Assembly: GCF_021190955.1 (NCBI RefSeq) | Contig: NZ_JAIOAO010000004.1 | Location: 372,001-436,000 of the forward strand | From: Parachryseolinea silvisoli | GTDB lineage: Bacteria; Bacteroidota; Bacteroidia; Cytophagales; Cyclobacteriaceae | Direction of reading: 5' to 3' | DNA length: 64,000 nucleotides | Part shown: positions 21,001-28,735 of the stretch, piece by piece | Numbering within the stretch: the stretch's first letter is position 1 | How the letters are laid out: each line of letters begins with the position of its first letter | Notes under the pieces: model-generated | What the model was told of the DNA's origin: nothing | Database searches by the model: none | The model's input: the letters and a program-made list of their open reading frames with translations, nothing else | Program-made: the position numbers and the translations under genes

Positions 21001-21971
21001 CCCTGGGGCCGCAAGAGGTTATCTGCGACGCCAGCCAGGCCGTGTCGCTGAACACCTCGAACGCGGCAGGCACCTGGGAAGGACAGGGTGTAGCCGGTGG
21101 CCAGTTTAATCCTGCCGGATTGACGAACGGGACGTACAGACTGACCTACCGCATCACGACACCGGGCGGATGCTCCCTGGCCCTGAAAGACAGCGTGAAA
21201 ATAAACATCGTGGCACCGTTCGTGCTGACGCGTATTCCAGAAGACTATTGTGAAACGGGCGCAGCCACGTTGCAGGCGCAAACAGCAGAATCGCTTGACT
21301 ATACCTGGTACTATGGCGAAACGGTGGCAGATATGCAACCGGTCAACAAACCGCTGCAGGCTACGGCGGTAGTATATGATCCAGGCTATTACTATGCGTC
21401 GGCTACAAACGGCGAATGCACCGGTCAGAGCGATATCGTCAGCGTGGGTTTTAGCGACGATCTGTCGTATACACTGTTGCCGGAAGAAAACTCCACCGTG
21501 ACGCTCTGTAGTGCAGAGGAATTTACGCTGGCGGTCCAATCCCGTGCCGGTGTGCAGTATACCTGGGAATATAAAATACCGCAGGAGGATTCTTATCGCA
21601 TCCTTTCCGGTACGTCCGGGCCTGAAATGACAGTCCGCGAAAACGGTGTATACCGGGTCAACGGTCGGTACGGCTTCTGCTCATTTGCCTCCCAGCCCGT
21701 GTCTGTAGAATTTTCAGAAGATGTATTCTATGTGCCCAACGTATTTACACCAAACGATGATACCTATAACAACGTTTTCAAAGCAGAGACTACGTATGCT
21801 GTAACAAACCTCCGGATTATCAATCGATACGGGCAGGAGGTACACGCCAATGCCGCCGGTATATGGGATGGTGGGAATGTAGGCTCAGGCACTTACTTCT
21901 GGATAGTAACCTATACCGATTGTGAGCAGCGTGAGATGACAGCAAAAGGGTGGGTACAAGTAGTTAAGTGA
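18057..21971 (+). CDS. Large surface protein with FG-GAP/beta-propeller-like repeats and CHU_C (T9SS type B) C-terminal domain
   Basis: About 1300 residues. The signal peptide ends CLVAMSPASAQ; the chosen start lies downstream of the predicted transcription start, and Met at 18066 or 18069 is also possible. Residues about 30-820 contain repeated segments of the form DRFGSALAASERYMVVGA / GAAYVYEK, typical of FG-GAP or integrin-like propeller blades. Then come Ig-like/PKD-like stretches with paired Cys and WYYGE-type motifs. The last 85 residues, VPNVFTPNDDTYNNVFK to GTYFWIVTYTDCEQREMTAKGWVQV, are the gliding-motility-associated C-terminal domain that directs type IX secretion. Likely a cell-surface adhesin; ligand unknown. 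Confidence 0.9.
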   Translation: MTAMMKMLSNLPQPFTAFRGAILLVVCLVAMSPASAQCNTALKKLLAEKSVNNDDRFGSALAASERYMVVGAESSDTLGILYAGAAYVYEKTPAGWAYRALLTASDPDEYDFFGNDVAIDDTGNTIVVVNRRYTKGTVYIFEKPASGWESMHETARVVLPDYLEYTAAVDITDDGSRIAVSGNQYTTSEFYTLDRPGTHWTSGTTPQKTVFAPPDGTNISSFGMDIVIQGEYIYASADNGDVGIHVFKRNGTTYQHIAKLSISVPFGQTGYFGRYITVLGDQIATTGAVSELGNAGMKLFVFKKNGEWADAVETAQIKTLETRQPYFPVQFISPTEIAASIFYQPVGEEEYTGELQIVTTQDGTWQHVNTEVIFQQTGLNAFAEFDAQLAWSGTDLIRSISAAPTGGGRSAAVSLTRSMSLPDVWGSLQYVLLPRQSSSNVNFGSAVLRTPEALFASAPYDDTMGKDAGAVYIYEKMGEDFVKTHTIFPSARKTRPTGGSDNGFGYSLAIHDKELAVGATGFRNNATQSGKIFLYRRTGASWTSATLYDSLIAPPALELTRVGTAMVMNDTYLFASAYNNFNGEHTNGLLVYEKIAGKWTFQQLLKIGRPLDKSWPSLRLSLYENQLVVGSYFTVAGGVTIFEKNPGTGNWEPQHFLPGEIPSGFGADVKLESGHLFVGVPAYDFQGVAKSGAVFIYTRLPGETWNQVTTPSAIVGAKVPVEGGYFGSSLDVIGNTLVVGAPGKFLTNDSQVRTVPGNTYVIQAEDYFWTRQNQFLILQGDRYASQERDHFGADVGVDEEYFYIGARNENSATGMFSGAVYYIPTPPVLFLHPPVCIGSGPIQLEGYPFNGTWTGPGIEDPAGRFNPAVAGEGISTLIYTTPSCHHQGTIQITVTTPAVLQQLSPAAVTLCNNPVTLRVGPSSTPVQWFYQPTNGGGYTSLGVGGPSRQVTNPGQYYARTSDAECPVESDIFTLSIENFSITLGPQEVICDASQAVSLNTSNAAGTWEGQGVAGGQFNPAGLTNGTYRLTYRITTPGGCSLALKDSVKINIVAPFVLTRIPEDYCETGAATLQAQTAESLDYTWYYGETVADMQPVNKPLQATAVVYDPGYYYASATNGECTGQSDIVSVGFSDDLSYTLLPEENSTVTLCSAEEFTLAVQSRAGVQYTWEYKIPQEDSYRILSGTSGPEMTVRENGVYRVNGRYGFCSFASQPVSVEFSEDVFYVPNVFTPNDDTYNNVFKAETTYAVTNLRIINRYGQEVHANAAGIWDGGNVGSGTYFWIVTYTDCEQREMTAKGWVQVVK

Positions 21972-22006
21972 GGATGCTGCTGAAAAAAGAGTAACATAGA
22001 AATAAA

Positions 22007-22040
22007 GAGAGGTCGCCCGACGGTGACCTCTTCTGTTTTA
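22007..22040 (+). terminator. Intrinsic terminator after the CHU_C-domain gene
   Basis: GAGGTC and GACCTC pair around a loop CGCCCGACGGT, followed by TTCTGTTTTA. It lies 36 nt after the stop codon and between two convergent genes. Confidence 0.6.
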
Positions 22041-22065
22041 TAGCTATACCCGATATGGGGAATTT

Positions 22066-23634
22066 TCACCTCTCTCGTCTCCGGAACGGCCCGGACCGTG
22101 CCAGGTGTTGTTGTACTTCCGGCTTGCGTACACGCGTTGTAAAATGCTCGAAGCACGCCCGGCGGTCCGTATCGCCAATGGCAACCAGGGCTACGCGGAT
22201 GGCGCGATCGCGGCTTTGGAGGAACGTTAGCGACGCAGGGTCGGTGTTGAGCTTGTTGAATTGAGTGCCGTTGGTGCTATAGGTAACGATGGCTTCGCGG
22301 CCATCGCGCACCACAATGCGTACCATCACGCTGTCGGTTTTACGGATGAACCGCTCGGCCAGCAATATAGGGTGATGACCTTTGGCGATTTTCCACAACG
22401 ACACCTTACTGCCCACCAGCGTCGCGCGCAGCATGTTGAGGTCGTCGCTGACCAGGGCAATGCCCGACTCGGCCGTGCAGGCCGCGGGCTTCATTGTTAC
22501 CTCGGCTTCTACGTCCGTGGCATAAAGTTTCTGGGCCACGTAGGCGCCACACGGCGACGGCATGCTGTTCAACGTCAGCGCACCTTCGCCCACATTGTAT
22601 TGTGGTTTCTGAAAAGTGGAGTAACTCCATTGCGGCGCCAGATGGCCACCATCAAACGCGTCAATCAGGCGGGCAGGAATGGGGGCATCGTGGCCGTCCT
22701 GGGCCTCGAAGCGCAGCCAGCCGTCGTTGGTATATGTAAACTCCGACAGCACCCCCTGGCGTCCTGTAAAGGCGGTGTTGGCATCGTCGTGTGCATCGTG
22801 CAGAAAATAATAATGGCCGTTGCGTTCTACGGGTGTGCCGTGCCCCGGACCCTTCCAACGCGCGCCGGCTTCCAGTACCGGGTTGCCGCGATACTTTTGC
22901 CACGGTCCATGCAGGTTTCGCGAGCGGGCAATGCCGGTGGCATAAACGCAATCGCGGCCCTGGCAATTAGCCGCCGTATAGAACGCATAGAGATATTTTC
23001 CGTGGCGGGTGATCGACACACCTTCCACCAGGCTTTTTTCCCACGGCGCGTCGTTCTGAAAAAGTTTGAAAGGCTCACCGATTACGCCCGTGCGCTCAGG
23101 GGTGAGCTTGGCAGCCCAGATAGGAGTGGGCTTGCCGATGCTGTTGCCATGTTCCTTCCAGACCAGGTATAACGTGCCATCGTTATCGCGTACGGGAAAG
23201 GCGTCAATCGAGCCGGCGTCCTGGCACATAATGGGACCCAGGTCTTGATATGGGCCTTCGGGACCGTCGGCGCGGGCAATGCCCACACACAGGTTGCCAC
23301 CGCGTTTGCGGGCCGTATAATAAACATAAACACCCGTGCTGTCGTACGTGATCTCCGGTGCCCGAAAGTACGAATCCGCCCATTCCGGCAGTTGCGGAAA
23401 GACGTGTCCACGAAATTCCCAGGTTTCCAGGTCTTTGGATGCCAGCAACGGAAATGCGGGCGCCCAGTTTGCCGACGATGTAGAAGCCCAGTAGGTGTCA
23501 CCGATCTGAACGACCGATGGATCGGGAAAATCCCCCGGCATGACCAGGCGCTGGCCCATCACAGGCACGGCAAGGCAAAGCAACAACAATACGATGTATG
23601 CCGTCGGGAATGAAGTGCTGGGTGCAGGGGTCAT
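22066..23634 (-). CDS. Glycoside hydrolase family 43 enzyme with C-terminal beta-sandwich
   Basis: Acts on arabinose- or xylose-containing polysaccharides. After a signal peptide (IVLLLLCLAVPVMGQ), residues about 30-320 form a five-bladed GH43 propeller: catalytic base Asp38 in GDFPDPSV, the pKa-modulating Asp in DAGSIDAFPV and the general acid Glu in SLVEGVSI. Residues about 335-505 look like the DUF1349/concanavalin-like sandwich often fused to GH43 xylosidases or arabinofuranosidases. Stand-alone gene not linked to a SusCD pair, convergent with the CHU_C gene. Linkage specificity not predictable. Confidence 0.92.
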   Translation of the reverse strand: MTPAPSTSFPTAYIVLLLLCLAVPVMGQRLVMPGDFPDPSVVQIGDTYWASTSSANWAPAFPLLASKDLETWEFRGHVFPQLPEWADSYFRAPEITYDSTGVYVYYTARKRGGNLCVGIARADGPEGPYQDLGPIMCQDAGSIDAFPVRDNDGTLYLVWKEHGNSIGKPTPIWAAKLTPERTGVIGEPFKLFQNDAPWEKSLVEGVSITRHGKYLYAFYTAANCQGRDCVYATGIARSRNLHGPWQKYRGNPVLEAGARWKGPGHGTPVERNGHYYFLHDAHDDANTAFTGRQGVLSEFTYTNDGWLRFEAQDGHDAPIPARLIDAFDGGHLAPQWSYSTFQKPQYNVGEGALTLNSMPSPCGAYVAQKLYATDVEAEVTMKPAACTAESGIALVSDDLNMLRATLVGSKVSLWKIAKGHHPILLAERFIRKTDSVMVRIVVRDGREAIVTYSTNGTQFNKLNTDPASLTFLQSRDRAIRVALVAIGDTDRRACFEHFTTRVRKPEVQQHLARSGPFRRRER

Positions 23635-23724
23635 GGTAATGGATAGTTCGCGAAGATAACATAATTATCATGCCTGACCCACCGTTAAAACGACAAAAAC
23701 AGCCGACGAATGGAATAAGAATGG

Positions 23725-24306
23725 TCAAACCCGCACCAAACCCCGGAAACCGCGCGCCGCGTAATACGACTCGGCTCCGTTGTGGTACACAAAAACATGG
23801 TCATAGCGACGGTCGCAAAAGAGCGCACCCTTCAGTTTCCGGATCGGCGCCGGCGTTTTGATCCAGCTGGACGTCTTCAAATCGAACTCTCCCAAGGCTT
23901 GTAAAGCCCGGTATTCTTCTTCCGTCAGGATCTCAATGCCCATTTCTTCGGCCATGTCCAGCGCGCTGTTGGCAGGTTTGTGCTCCTTCCGCGAATCCAA
24001 TGCTTCCCGATCGTAGCAAAGGCTTCGGCGTCCTTTGGGGGTCTCGGCCGAGCAATCGTAAAACGTGTACTCGCCCGTCTTTTTATCGTAGCCCACCACG
24101 TCCGGCTCGCCGCCCGTGGTTTCCATTTCATCCAGCGACCACAGCCCGGCAGGGTGGGCCTCTAACCGTGCCTGCACATCTGCCCAGGCAATGCCCTTGT
24201 GGCGCTTCATGTTTTTCTCAAAGCGTTTTTGCAGCACGTCTAGTAGCGCCTCTGTTTGCTCGGCCGATAGCGACTGTTTGCTGCTTTGTTTTTTTGTTTT
24301 TGCCAT
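23725..24306 (-). CDS. DUF4256-family protein
   Basis: 193 residues with a Lys-rich N-terminus and the features of DUF4256: LWSLDEMETTGGEPDVVGYDKKTGEYTFYDCS in pieces, RSLCYDREALDSRKEHKP, and a C-terminal VFVYHNGAESYYAARGFRGL. Biochemical role unknown. Last gene of the ArsR-led operon, 12 nt after the YdeI-like gene. Confidence 0.88.
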   Translation of the reverse strand: MAKTKKQSSKQSLSAEQTEALLDVLQKRFEKNMKRHKGIAWADVQARLEAHPAGLWSLDEMETTGGEPDVVGYDKKTGEYTFYDCSAETPKGRRSLCYDREALDSRKEHKPANSALDMAEEMGIEILTEEEYRALQALGEFDLKTSSWIKTPAPIRKLKGALFCDRRYDHVFVYHNGAESYYAARGFRGLVRV

Positions 24307-24318
24307 GGCGTATGATCG

Positions 24319-24894
24319 TTAATCTTCTAATCCGAATCCGTCCAGAATCTTGGGTATATATTTTTCCACGCGGGCCTCGCGGGTCTTGGCTTGTTTGGCC
24401 GAAGAAAAGTAAAGCAGGTAGCCACGTTGCCGGCCTGGCGTCAGGGCGGTAAAGGCTTTCTTGAGACCCGGGCTACTTTGTAGTTTTGTCCGGAATTCTT
24501 CCGGCATCGTAAACTCGGTGGTCTTTTTCAATTCCACCTTCTGCCCGGATTTTTCCAGCGTCATGGCTTCTTTGATATACGTCTTCAACGCGCTTTTCAA
24601 CGTTGCGATTTCTTTGGCGTTGGTAAACCGTGCCTGGCGCGCCGCCTGAACGTTTTCGGTTTGTTGAATCAGGATACCTTTGGGGTCCTTCATCAACGCA
24701 CCTTTAAAAAACAGCACCGCACAGTATTCTTTAAAGGTGTGGATCAATACGACATTCTTTTTCTCCAGTGTGTAACACGGCACGCCCCACTTCAGCTCTT
24801 CATGCAGTCCACAGCTTAATACGATCTCTCGCAACAGCCGGGTCTCTTCCTGCCATGGCCCTTTGCCAAAAAAGAAATCAACTTTCGGATTCAT
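24319..24894 (-). CDS. YdeI/OmdA-like protein (DUF1801 fold)
   Basis: 191 residues from ATG 24894 (MNPKVDFFFGKGPW); an ATG eight codons earlier would overlap the upstream gene and is less likely. The N-terminal half has the DUF1801-type LKWGVPCYTLEKKNVVLIHTFKEYCAVLFFKGALMKDP in pieces, and the C-terminal half has the bacteriocin-protection/OmdA motif LTPGRQRGYLLYFSSAKQAKTREARVEKYIPKIL in pieces. Reported links of the family are to antimicrobial-peptide tolerance and iron handling; here the role is not known. Fourth gene of the operon, 4 nt after the DoxX-like gene. Confidence 0.88.
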   Translation of the reverse strand: MNPKVDFFFGKGPWQEETRLLREIVLSCGLHEELKWGVPCYTLEKKNVVLIHTFKEYCAVLFFKGALMKDPKGILIQQTENVQAARQARFTNAKEIATLKSALKTYIKEAMTLEKSGQKVELKKTTEFTMPEEFRTKLQSSPGLKKAFTALTPGRQRGYLLYFSSAKQAKTREARVEKYIPKILDGFGLED

Positions 24895-24898
24895 AACA

Positions 24899-25303
24899 TT
24901 ATGCGTTAGCGGTGACAACTTTTCTACTGGCCGGCCGGAAGTACCACGACAGCACCGTCAAGGCCAGCAACAACGCCGACGGAAACAATTCGGCCGGCGC
25001 ATGGTGGGTGGCGATGTGGGAATAAAGCGCGCCCGTCAGCAAGAAAATAAAACCGGCATAGGCCCACTCCTTCAGTAAAGCAAAGTTAGGAACAAGCATG
25101 GCGATTACACCCAAAATTTTCCAAACACCGATGATCGTCAGAAAATATACCGGGTATCCTAATTGTGTGATGCCATAGACACCGGGGGGTGACAACGCGC
25201 CGTCGGAGGGCAACTGCATCAATTGTGTAATGCCGGTAGCCACCATACCCAGGCAAAGCCAGAGCGTGGCAATCCAATAAATGATCTTGTTTCGTTTTGA
25301 CAT
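24899..25303 (-). CDS. DoxX-like integral membrane protein
   Basis: 134 residues with four membrane segments (about residues 9-29, 50-72, 76-96, 104-123) and the DoxX-like GVWKILGVIAMLVPNFALLKEWAYAGFIF in pieces. Often found beside SRPBCC and ArsR genes in Bacteroidota, as here. No reaction assigned. Confidence 0.87.
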   Translation of the reverse strand: MSKRNKIIYWIATLWLCLGMVATGITQLMQLPSDGALSPPGVYGITQLGYPVYFLTIIGVWKILGVIAMLVPNFALLKEWAYAGFIFLLTGALYSHIATHHAPAELFPSALLLALTVLSWYFRPASRKVVTANA

Positions 25304-25310
25304 GAGGATA

Positions 25311-25778
25311 TTATTTTAGTTGACTAACAATTTCTTGCAATCGGTTATGGGCCATGTTCAACCCGAACGCAAACGGCAACTTAAGTTGCGCGTCGCGCGC
25401 CGCGGTCGAACGAAATATACTTTGTATCGTCAGCTTGCTGGTGTCGTCGGTCAGCGCTTCAAAATCCAGGAACTCCAGCTGCGTGCCAAACGACGCATTT
25501 TCCATCTCCAACGTGCGCGTGATGTTTTTGTCAGGCACAAAAGAATGAATGACGCCGTTAAGCCGTACTACGACGTTGCCTTGCGGATCGCGGGTCTCAA
25601 ACTGGTAGCCGCCGTGCTTTTTGTTTTCCAGCTTGATCACGTTCGTGCCCATCCACTGCGCAACGATTTCCGGGACTTCATAAGCCTTAAAAAGCAACGC
25701 GACCGGCAAGTCAAACTCGCGGGTAATGATGATGTCTTGCTGGCCGTTTCCGGCCTGGACCTGTGTTTTGCGTTCCAT
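25311..25778 (-). CDS. SRPBCC (AHSA1-type) domain protein
   Basis: 155 residues of START/Bet v 1-like fold: ITREFDLPVALLFKAYEVPEIVAQWMG at the N-terminus and KLPFAFGLNMAHNRLQEIVSQ at the C-terminus. Proteins of this type bind hydrophobic ligands. Lies 1 nt after the ArsR gene, so the two are co-translated. Confidence 0.9.
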   Translation of the reverse strand: MERKTQVQAGNGQQDIIITREFDLPVALLFKAYEVPEIVAQWMGTNVIKLENKKHGGYQFETRDPQGNVVVRLNGVIHSFVPDKNITRTLEMENASFGTQLEFLDFEALTDDTSKLTIQSIFRSTAARDAQLKLPFAFGLNMAHNRLQEIVSQLK

Positions 25779-25779
25779 G

Positions 25780-26103
25780 TTATTTCTTGGCTTTATATTT
25801 TTTCATAATGGACTCGAGTTTTTGAAATCGGTCTTCCCACAGGTCACGATAAGGGTCGATGAACGCGGCGATCTCTTTCATTTTTTTCGGATTGAAGTGA
25901 TAATAGATCTCCCGTCCATTTTGCTCTTGCTTTAATAATTCACACTCCGTCAGAATCTGTATGTGCTTGGAAATCGTCTGTCGCGACGAATCGAAGTTCT
26001 CGGCAATGGCGCTGGGCGTCATCGCCTGCATCGCCACCAGCGCAATGATCGCCCGACGGGTCGGGTCGGCGATGGCCTGAAACACATCTCTTCTCAATTC
26101 CAT
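25780..26103 (-). CDS. ArsR-family winged-helix repressor
   Basis: 107 residues with the ArsR winged helix-turn-helix: [37 protein letters not shown] (recognition helix) and the wing [10 protein letters not shown]. The metal-binding CxC motif is absent, so it is the SRPBCC-associated, non-metal branch. It heads the five-gene minus-strand operon. A palindrome fills the spacer of its own promoter, pointing to autorepression. Confidence 0.92.
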   Translation of the reverse strand: MELRRDVFQAIADPTRRAIIALVAMQAMTPSAIAENFDSSRQTISKHIQILTECELLKQEQNGREIYYHFNPKKMKEIAAFIDPYRDLWEDRFQKLESIMKKYKAKK

Positions 26104-26121
26104 TGTGCAGCTATTTGACTG

Positions 26122-26153
26122 CTAATTTACGCGCAGTTAAGTGACTGCGCAAT
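26122..26153 (-). promoter_or_regulatory. ArsR operon promoter with operator in the spacer
   Basis: On the minus strand, ATTG (26153-26150) and TAAATTAG (26129-26122; 7 of 8 with TAnnTTTG) are 20 nt apart. The spacer is almost exactly the palindrome GCGCAGT-N6-ACTGCGC (26131-26150, perfect 7-bp arms). A related half-site TGACTGC recurs at 26117-26123. The site lies 19-50 nt before the ArsR start codon, ideal for autoregulation. Confidence 0.6.
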
Positions 26154-26224
26154 AGGCTGCATGATTTTTTTTCAGGACAAGTGTTAAACGACGCTTATTG
26201 AAATGGAATAGGGGAAAAATCCGG

Positions 26225-26256
26225 CTTGTTAAAATGCAGGCGACCGGCTACTTTCA
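26225..26256 (+). promoter_or_regulatory. Candidate promoter of the eight-gene hydrolase/oxidoreductase operon
   Basis: CTTG (26225-26228) and TACTTTCA (26249-26256; 6 of 8 with TAnnTTTG) are 20 nt apart. Transcription would start near 26263, just before the hairpin at 26265, and 80 nt before the first start codon. Confidence 0.4.
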
Positions 26257-26264
26257 CGTGGAGA

Positions 26265-26325
26265 GGGAGCCCATCTACCCATCGTCTGCTCATAGCAGAA
26301 GATGCGGAGGTGGGCTCCCTTTTTT
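26265..26325 (+). terminator. Leader hairpin with T-run (attenuator-like)
   Basis: Left arm 26265-26290 and right arm 26294-26319 form a roughly 26-bp stem (perfect GGGAGCCCA / TGGGCTCCC base, mismatched middle, 9 of 10 paired top) with a CAT loop, followed by six T at 26320-26325. No plus-strand gene lies upstream for about 4 kb, so it cannot simply end an upstream operon. Its position at the 5' end of the predicted transcript suggests attenuation or the end of a very short RNA. Confidence 0.65.
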
Positions 26326-26343
26326 GTTAACGACACGACGCGC

Positions 26344-27360
26344 ATGGTAAACGAGTTTGAAACGATCTCCTTTTTAACACAGGATGGTGTTACCTGTAAT
26401 CTGAAACATTTAAAGCGTAGTAAGTCGGGTGGTGAACCGGTGTTATTGGTGCATGGCGCCGGTGTGCGGGGGAATATCTTCAATCCTCCCACGGCGAAGA
26501 ATCTCATCACAACACTCGCGGAAGCCGGCTACGATGTGTGGCTCGAGAACTGGCGCGGTAGTATTGAAGTAACGCCCAACGAATGGGACCTCGACAAGAC
26601 CGCACGCTATGACCATCCCATGGCGGTACGGAAAGTCGTCGAGCTGACCGGCTATAACTCCATCAAGGCCATCATACACTGCCAGGGCAGCACCAGCTTT
26701 ATGATCTCGGTCATGCTGGGGCTTGTGCCGCAAGTCAAGCTCATCATCAGCAATGCCGTGTCGCTGCATCCCATTGTGCCACCGTACTCTGTCTTTAAGC
26801 TCAACGTTTTTGTGCCCGTTGTAAAGCTGCTCTTTCGGTACCTCAATCCCCAGTGGGGGCTGAAGGCGCCGGGTATAAAAGAAAAGCTCTTGCGCCTGAT
26901 TGTCAAAGCCACACACCGCGAGAAGGATACGCTCGTCGGCAAGTTCGTCAGCTTTACGTATGGTGCAGGGTTCCCCGCACTCTGGGAGCTGGACAACCTC
27001 GACAAGCCGACCATGGACTGGATTCAACACGAGTTTGCAAACGTGCCGCTTACATTTTTCGCGCACATCACGCGCTGTGTAAAGGCGGGTGTGCTGGTGC
27101 CCAATCAAAACGATACGCCAACCACCTACGCACCCGATCTTCCGCCGCTGACCGCGCGGGTGGTGCTGTTTGGCGGCCGCAAGAACAAATGCTTCCTGGC
27201 CGAAAGTCAGGAGCGGTCGTTCGACTACCTGCAACGCGTCGATCCTGGTATTCACAGACTTTATATACTGGAACAATACAGTCACCTGGATGTATTCCTG
27301 GGAAAGAATGCGCATCACGATGTATTCCCCCTCATGCTCCAGGAGCTTAGTCAATTATAA
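26344..27360 (+). CDS. Alpha/beta-hydrolase (cholesterol-oxidase-associated type)
   Basis: 338 residues from ATG 26344; an upstream ATG at 26302 lies inside the leader hairpin and is rejected. It has the alpha/beta-hydrolase core: oxyanion loop LLVHGAGVRGNIF, nucleophile region AIIHCQGSTSFM with Ser116 (a HCxGS form rather than strict GxSxG), and a C-terminal YSHLDVFLGKNAHHDVFP containing the likely catalytic His. This HCxGS / HLDxxxGKxA pattern resembles hydrolases that accompany, or are fused to, cholesterol-oxidase-like GMC enzymes, and such an enzyme ends this operon. Probably an esterase acting on a hydrophobic ester; substrate unknown. Confidence 0.85.
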   Translation: MVNEFETISFLTQDGVTCNLKHLKRSKSGGEPVLLVHGAGVRGNIFNPPTAKNLITTLAEAGYDVWLENWRGSIEVTPNEWDLDKTARYDHPMAVRKVVELTGYNSIKAIIHCQGSTSFMISVMLGLVPQVKLIISNAVSLHPIVPPYSVFKLNVFVPVVKLLFRYLNPQWGLKAPGIKEKLLRLIVKATHREKDTLVGKFVSFTYGAGFPALWELDNLDKPTMDWIQHEFANVPLTFFAHITRCVKAGVLVPNQNDTPTTYAPDLPPLTARVVLFGGRKNKCFLAESQERSFDYLQRVDPGIHRLYILEQYSHLDVFLGKNAHHDVFPLMLQELSQL

Positions 27361-27380
27361 CCCTCTTAATTTCGAAAAAA

Positions 27381-28265
27381 ATGCCTCCCTCCAGAATCAA
27401 ACACTATACAGGCCGGTATGCCCTGGTCGATAACATTCCCTATCAAATGCCGGTCTTTGCCAAAGACTCGCCGGCGTTAATGGCGGGTTTTTCCTGCGAC
27501 TGGAAAAAAGCAAACGACCTGCTGCCCGGCAATGAAGTGCACGCCCTGAAGCTCCCCAATGGCCGGGCCGCGTTGCTCATCACCGTCATTAACTATGTGA
27601 ACACCAGCATTGGTAAATACATCGAGTACAGCATCGCGATCGGCTGCACCCACGGCCGCAAGCCCGCGCCGGCACTGCTGAATGTGATGTTCATGAAAGC
27701 CTATGGCGTGGGACAATATATTCTCGACTTGCCGGTCAGCAGTGAAGTGTCCGTAAAAGGTGGAAAGGGCATTTGGGGCATGCCCAAGCATAAGGCCAAC
27801 CTGGACTTCAACGTGAGCGACACCGCTGTCAGCGCCCAGTATGAAAAAGATGGTCAGTTCGCGTTTCGCATCGAGATCGATCGTCCCAAATCCGCTTCGT
27901 TGGGCCTCAAGGTTGGCACCACCAACTATTGCTGTTACCGCAACATGCTGATGGCGTCGTATATCTACTTCAATTCCAGGGCCGGCATAAACCTCTTTGG
28001 AAAAGCCAGCGGCCGCTTGTTTATCGGCGATCATCCCAACGTGTCGTACCTGCGTAACCTCGACATCAACCCCGATCCGTTCTTTACCATGTTTATGCCC
28101 AAAGCAAACGGCATACTCGACGATCATTTCCAATGTTGGTTTATGACGTACGACACGCCGCCGGCCACCATGCCCGAAGGGTTTGAAAGTGTCTTCCACC
28201 TGGGCAGAAACGAGGATTGGTTGCCCGCACCTGCCTTTACCGACTACGCAAAGTATAAGCTATGA
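27381..28265 (+). CDS. Acetoacetate-decarboxylase-family protein
   Basis: 294 residues with the acetoacetate-decarboxylase-like barrel. The segment SSEVSVKGGKGIWGMPKHKANLDF corresponds, in pieces, to the region holding the Schiff-base lysine and its partner Glu/Lys of the family, although the classical EKxxK spacing is not obvious, so decarboxylase chemistry is uncertain. Many distant members catalyse aldol-dehydration or retro-aldol steps instead. Second gene of the operon, 20 nt after the hydrolase; its last bases overlap the next start (ATGA). Confidence 0.82.
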   Translation: MPPSRIKHYTGRYALVDNIPYQMPVFAKDSPALMAGFSCDWKKANDLLPGNEVHALKLPNGRAALLITVINYVNTSIGKYIEYSIAIGCTHGRKPAPALLNVMFMKAYGVGQYILDLPVSSEVSVKGGKGIWGMPKHKANLDFNVSDTAVSAQYEKDGQFAFRIEIDRPKSASLGLKVGTTNYCCYRNMLMASYIYFNSRAGINLFGKASGRLFIGDHPNVSYLRNLDINPDPFFTMFMPKANGILDDHFQCWFMTYDTPPATMPEGFESVFHLGRNEDWLPAPAFTDYAKYKL

Positions 28266-28735
28266 AGACAGTATTGGTGTTAAACAAGGCACTACTGTTT
28301 GCCTGTGTGTCCATGTATTTTGGCACGGGCTGGTCGCTGGTGCTCTTTACGTTTCCCATCGCACCCAAGCTCACGCCCGATAACTACTACAACCAGTTTG
28401 TGCCGCAAGTAACGGCGGCCACGCACTTCTTCACCTATATGACTATGGTGATGATGGTTTGCAGTGTCGTGTTTATTATCGAGACGTGGCGCAGCCGCGA
28501 CAAGTGGTACCCCATCGTCGTGCTTTTGCTGGTGGTAGCCGCCACGTTGCTGACCATCTACTTTATCATCGCGTATAACGAGCGCATGGCGGCGGGCATT
28601 ACCGACCCCATCGAGCTCAACACCGTACTCGACAAGTGGATGTTCTTAAATATCATTCGCGTCAGCCTGTGGACCCTGCAATGGCTCACCATGATGCTCT
28701 ATTTTTCAGTAGCACTCAAAAGACAACGCGCATGA
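28262..28735 (+). CDS. Four-helix membrane protein, unknown function
   Basis: 157 residues with membrane segments at about 8-30, 52-73, 82-104 and 128-150; an external loop contains NERMAAGITDPIELNTVLDKW. It resembles DUF1772-type proteins in layout but I cannot confirm the family. Start and stop overlap neighbouring genes as ATGA at both ends, so it is a true member of the operon. Confidence 0.7.
   Translation: MKTVLVLNKALLFACVSMYFGTGWSLVLFTFPIAPKLTPDNYYNQFVPQVTAATHFFTYMTMVMMVCSVVFIIETWRSRDKWYPIVVLLLVVAATLLTIYFIIAYNERMAAGITDPIELNTVLDKWMFLNIIRVSLWTLQWLTMMLYFSVALKRQRA

Noticed and set aside
22261-23172. 303-codon plus-strand frame opposite the GH43 gene
   Set aside because: Shadow of the GH43 gene, whose catalytic motifs are all intact on the minus strand.
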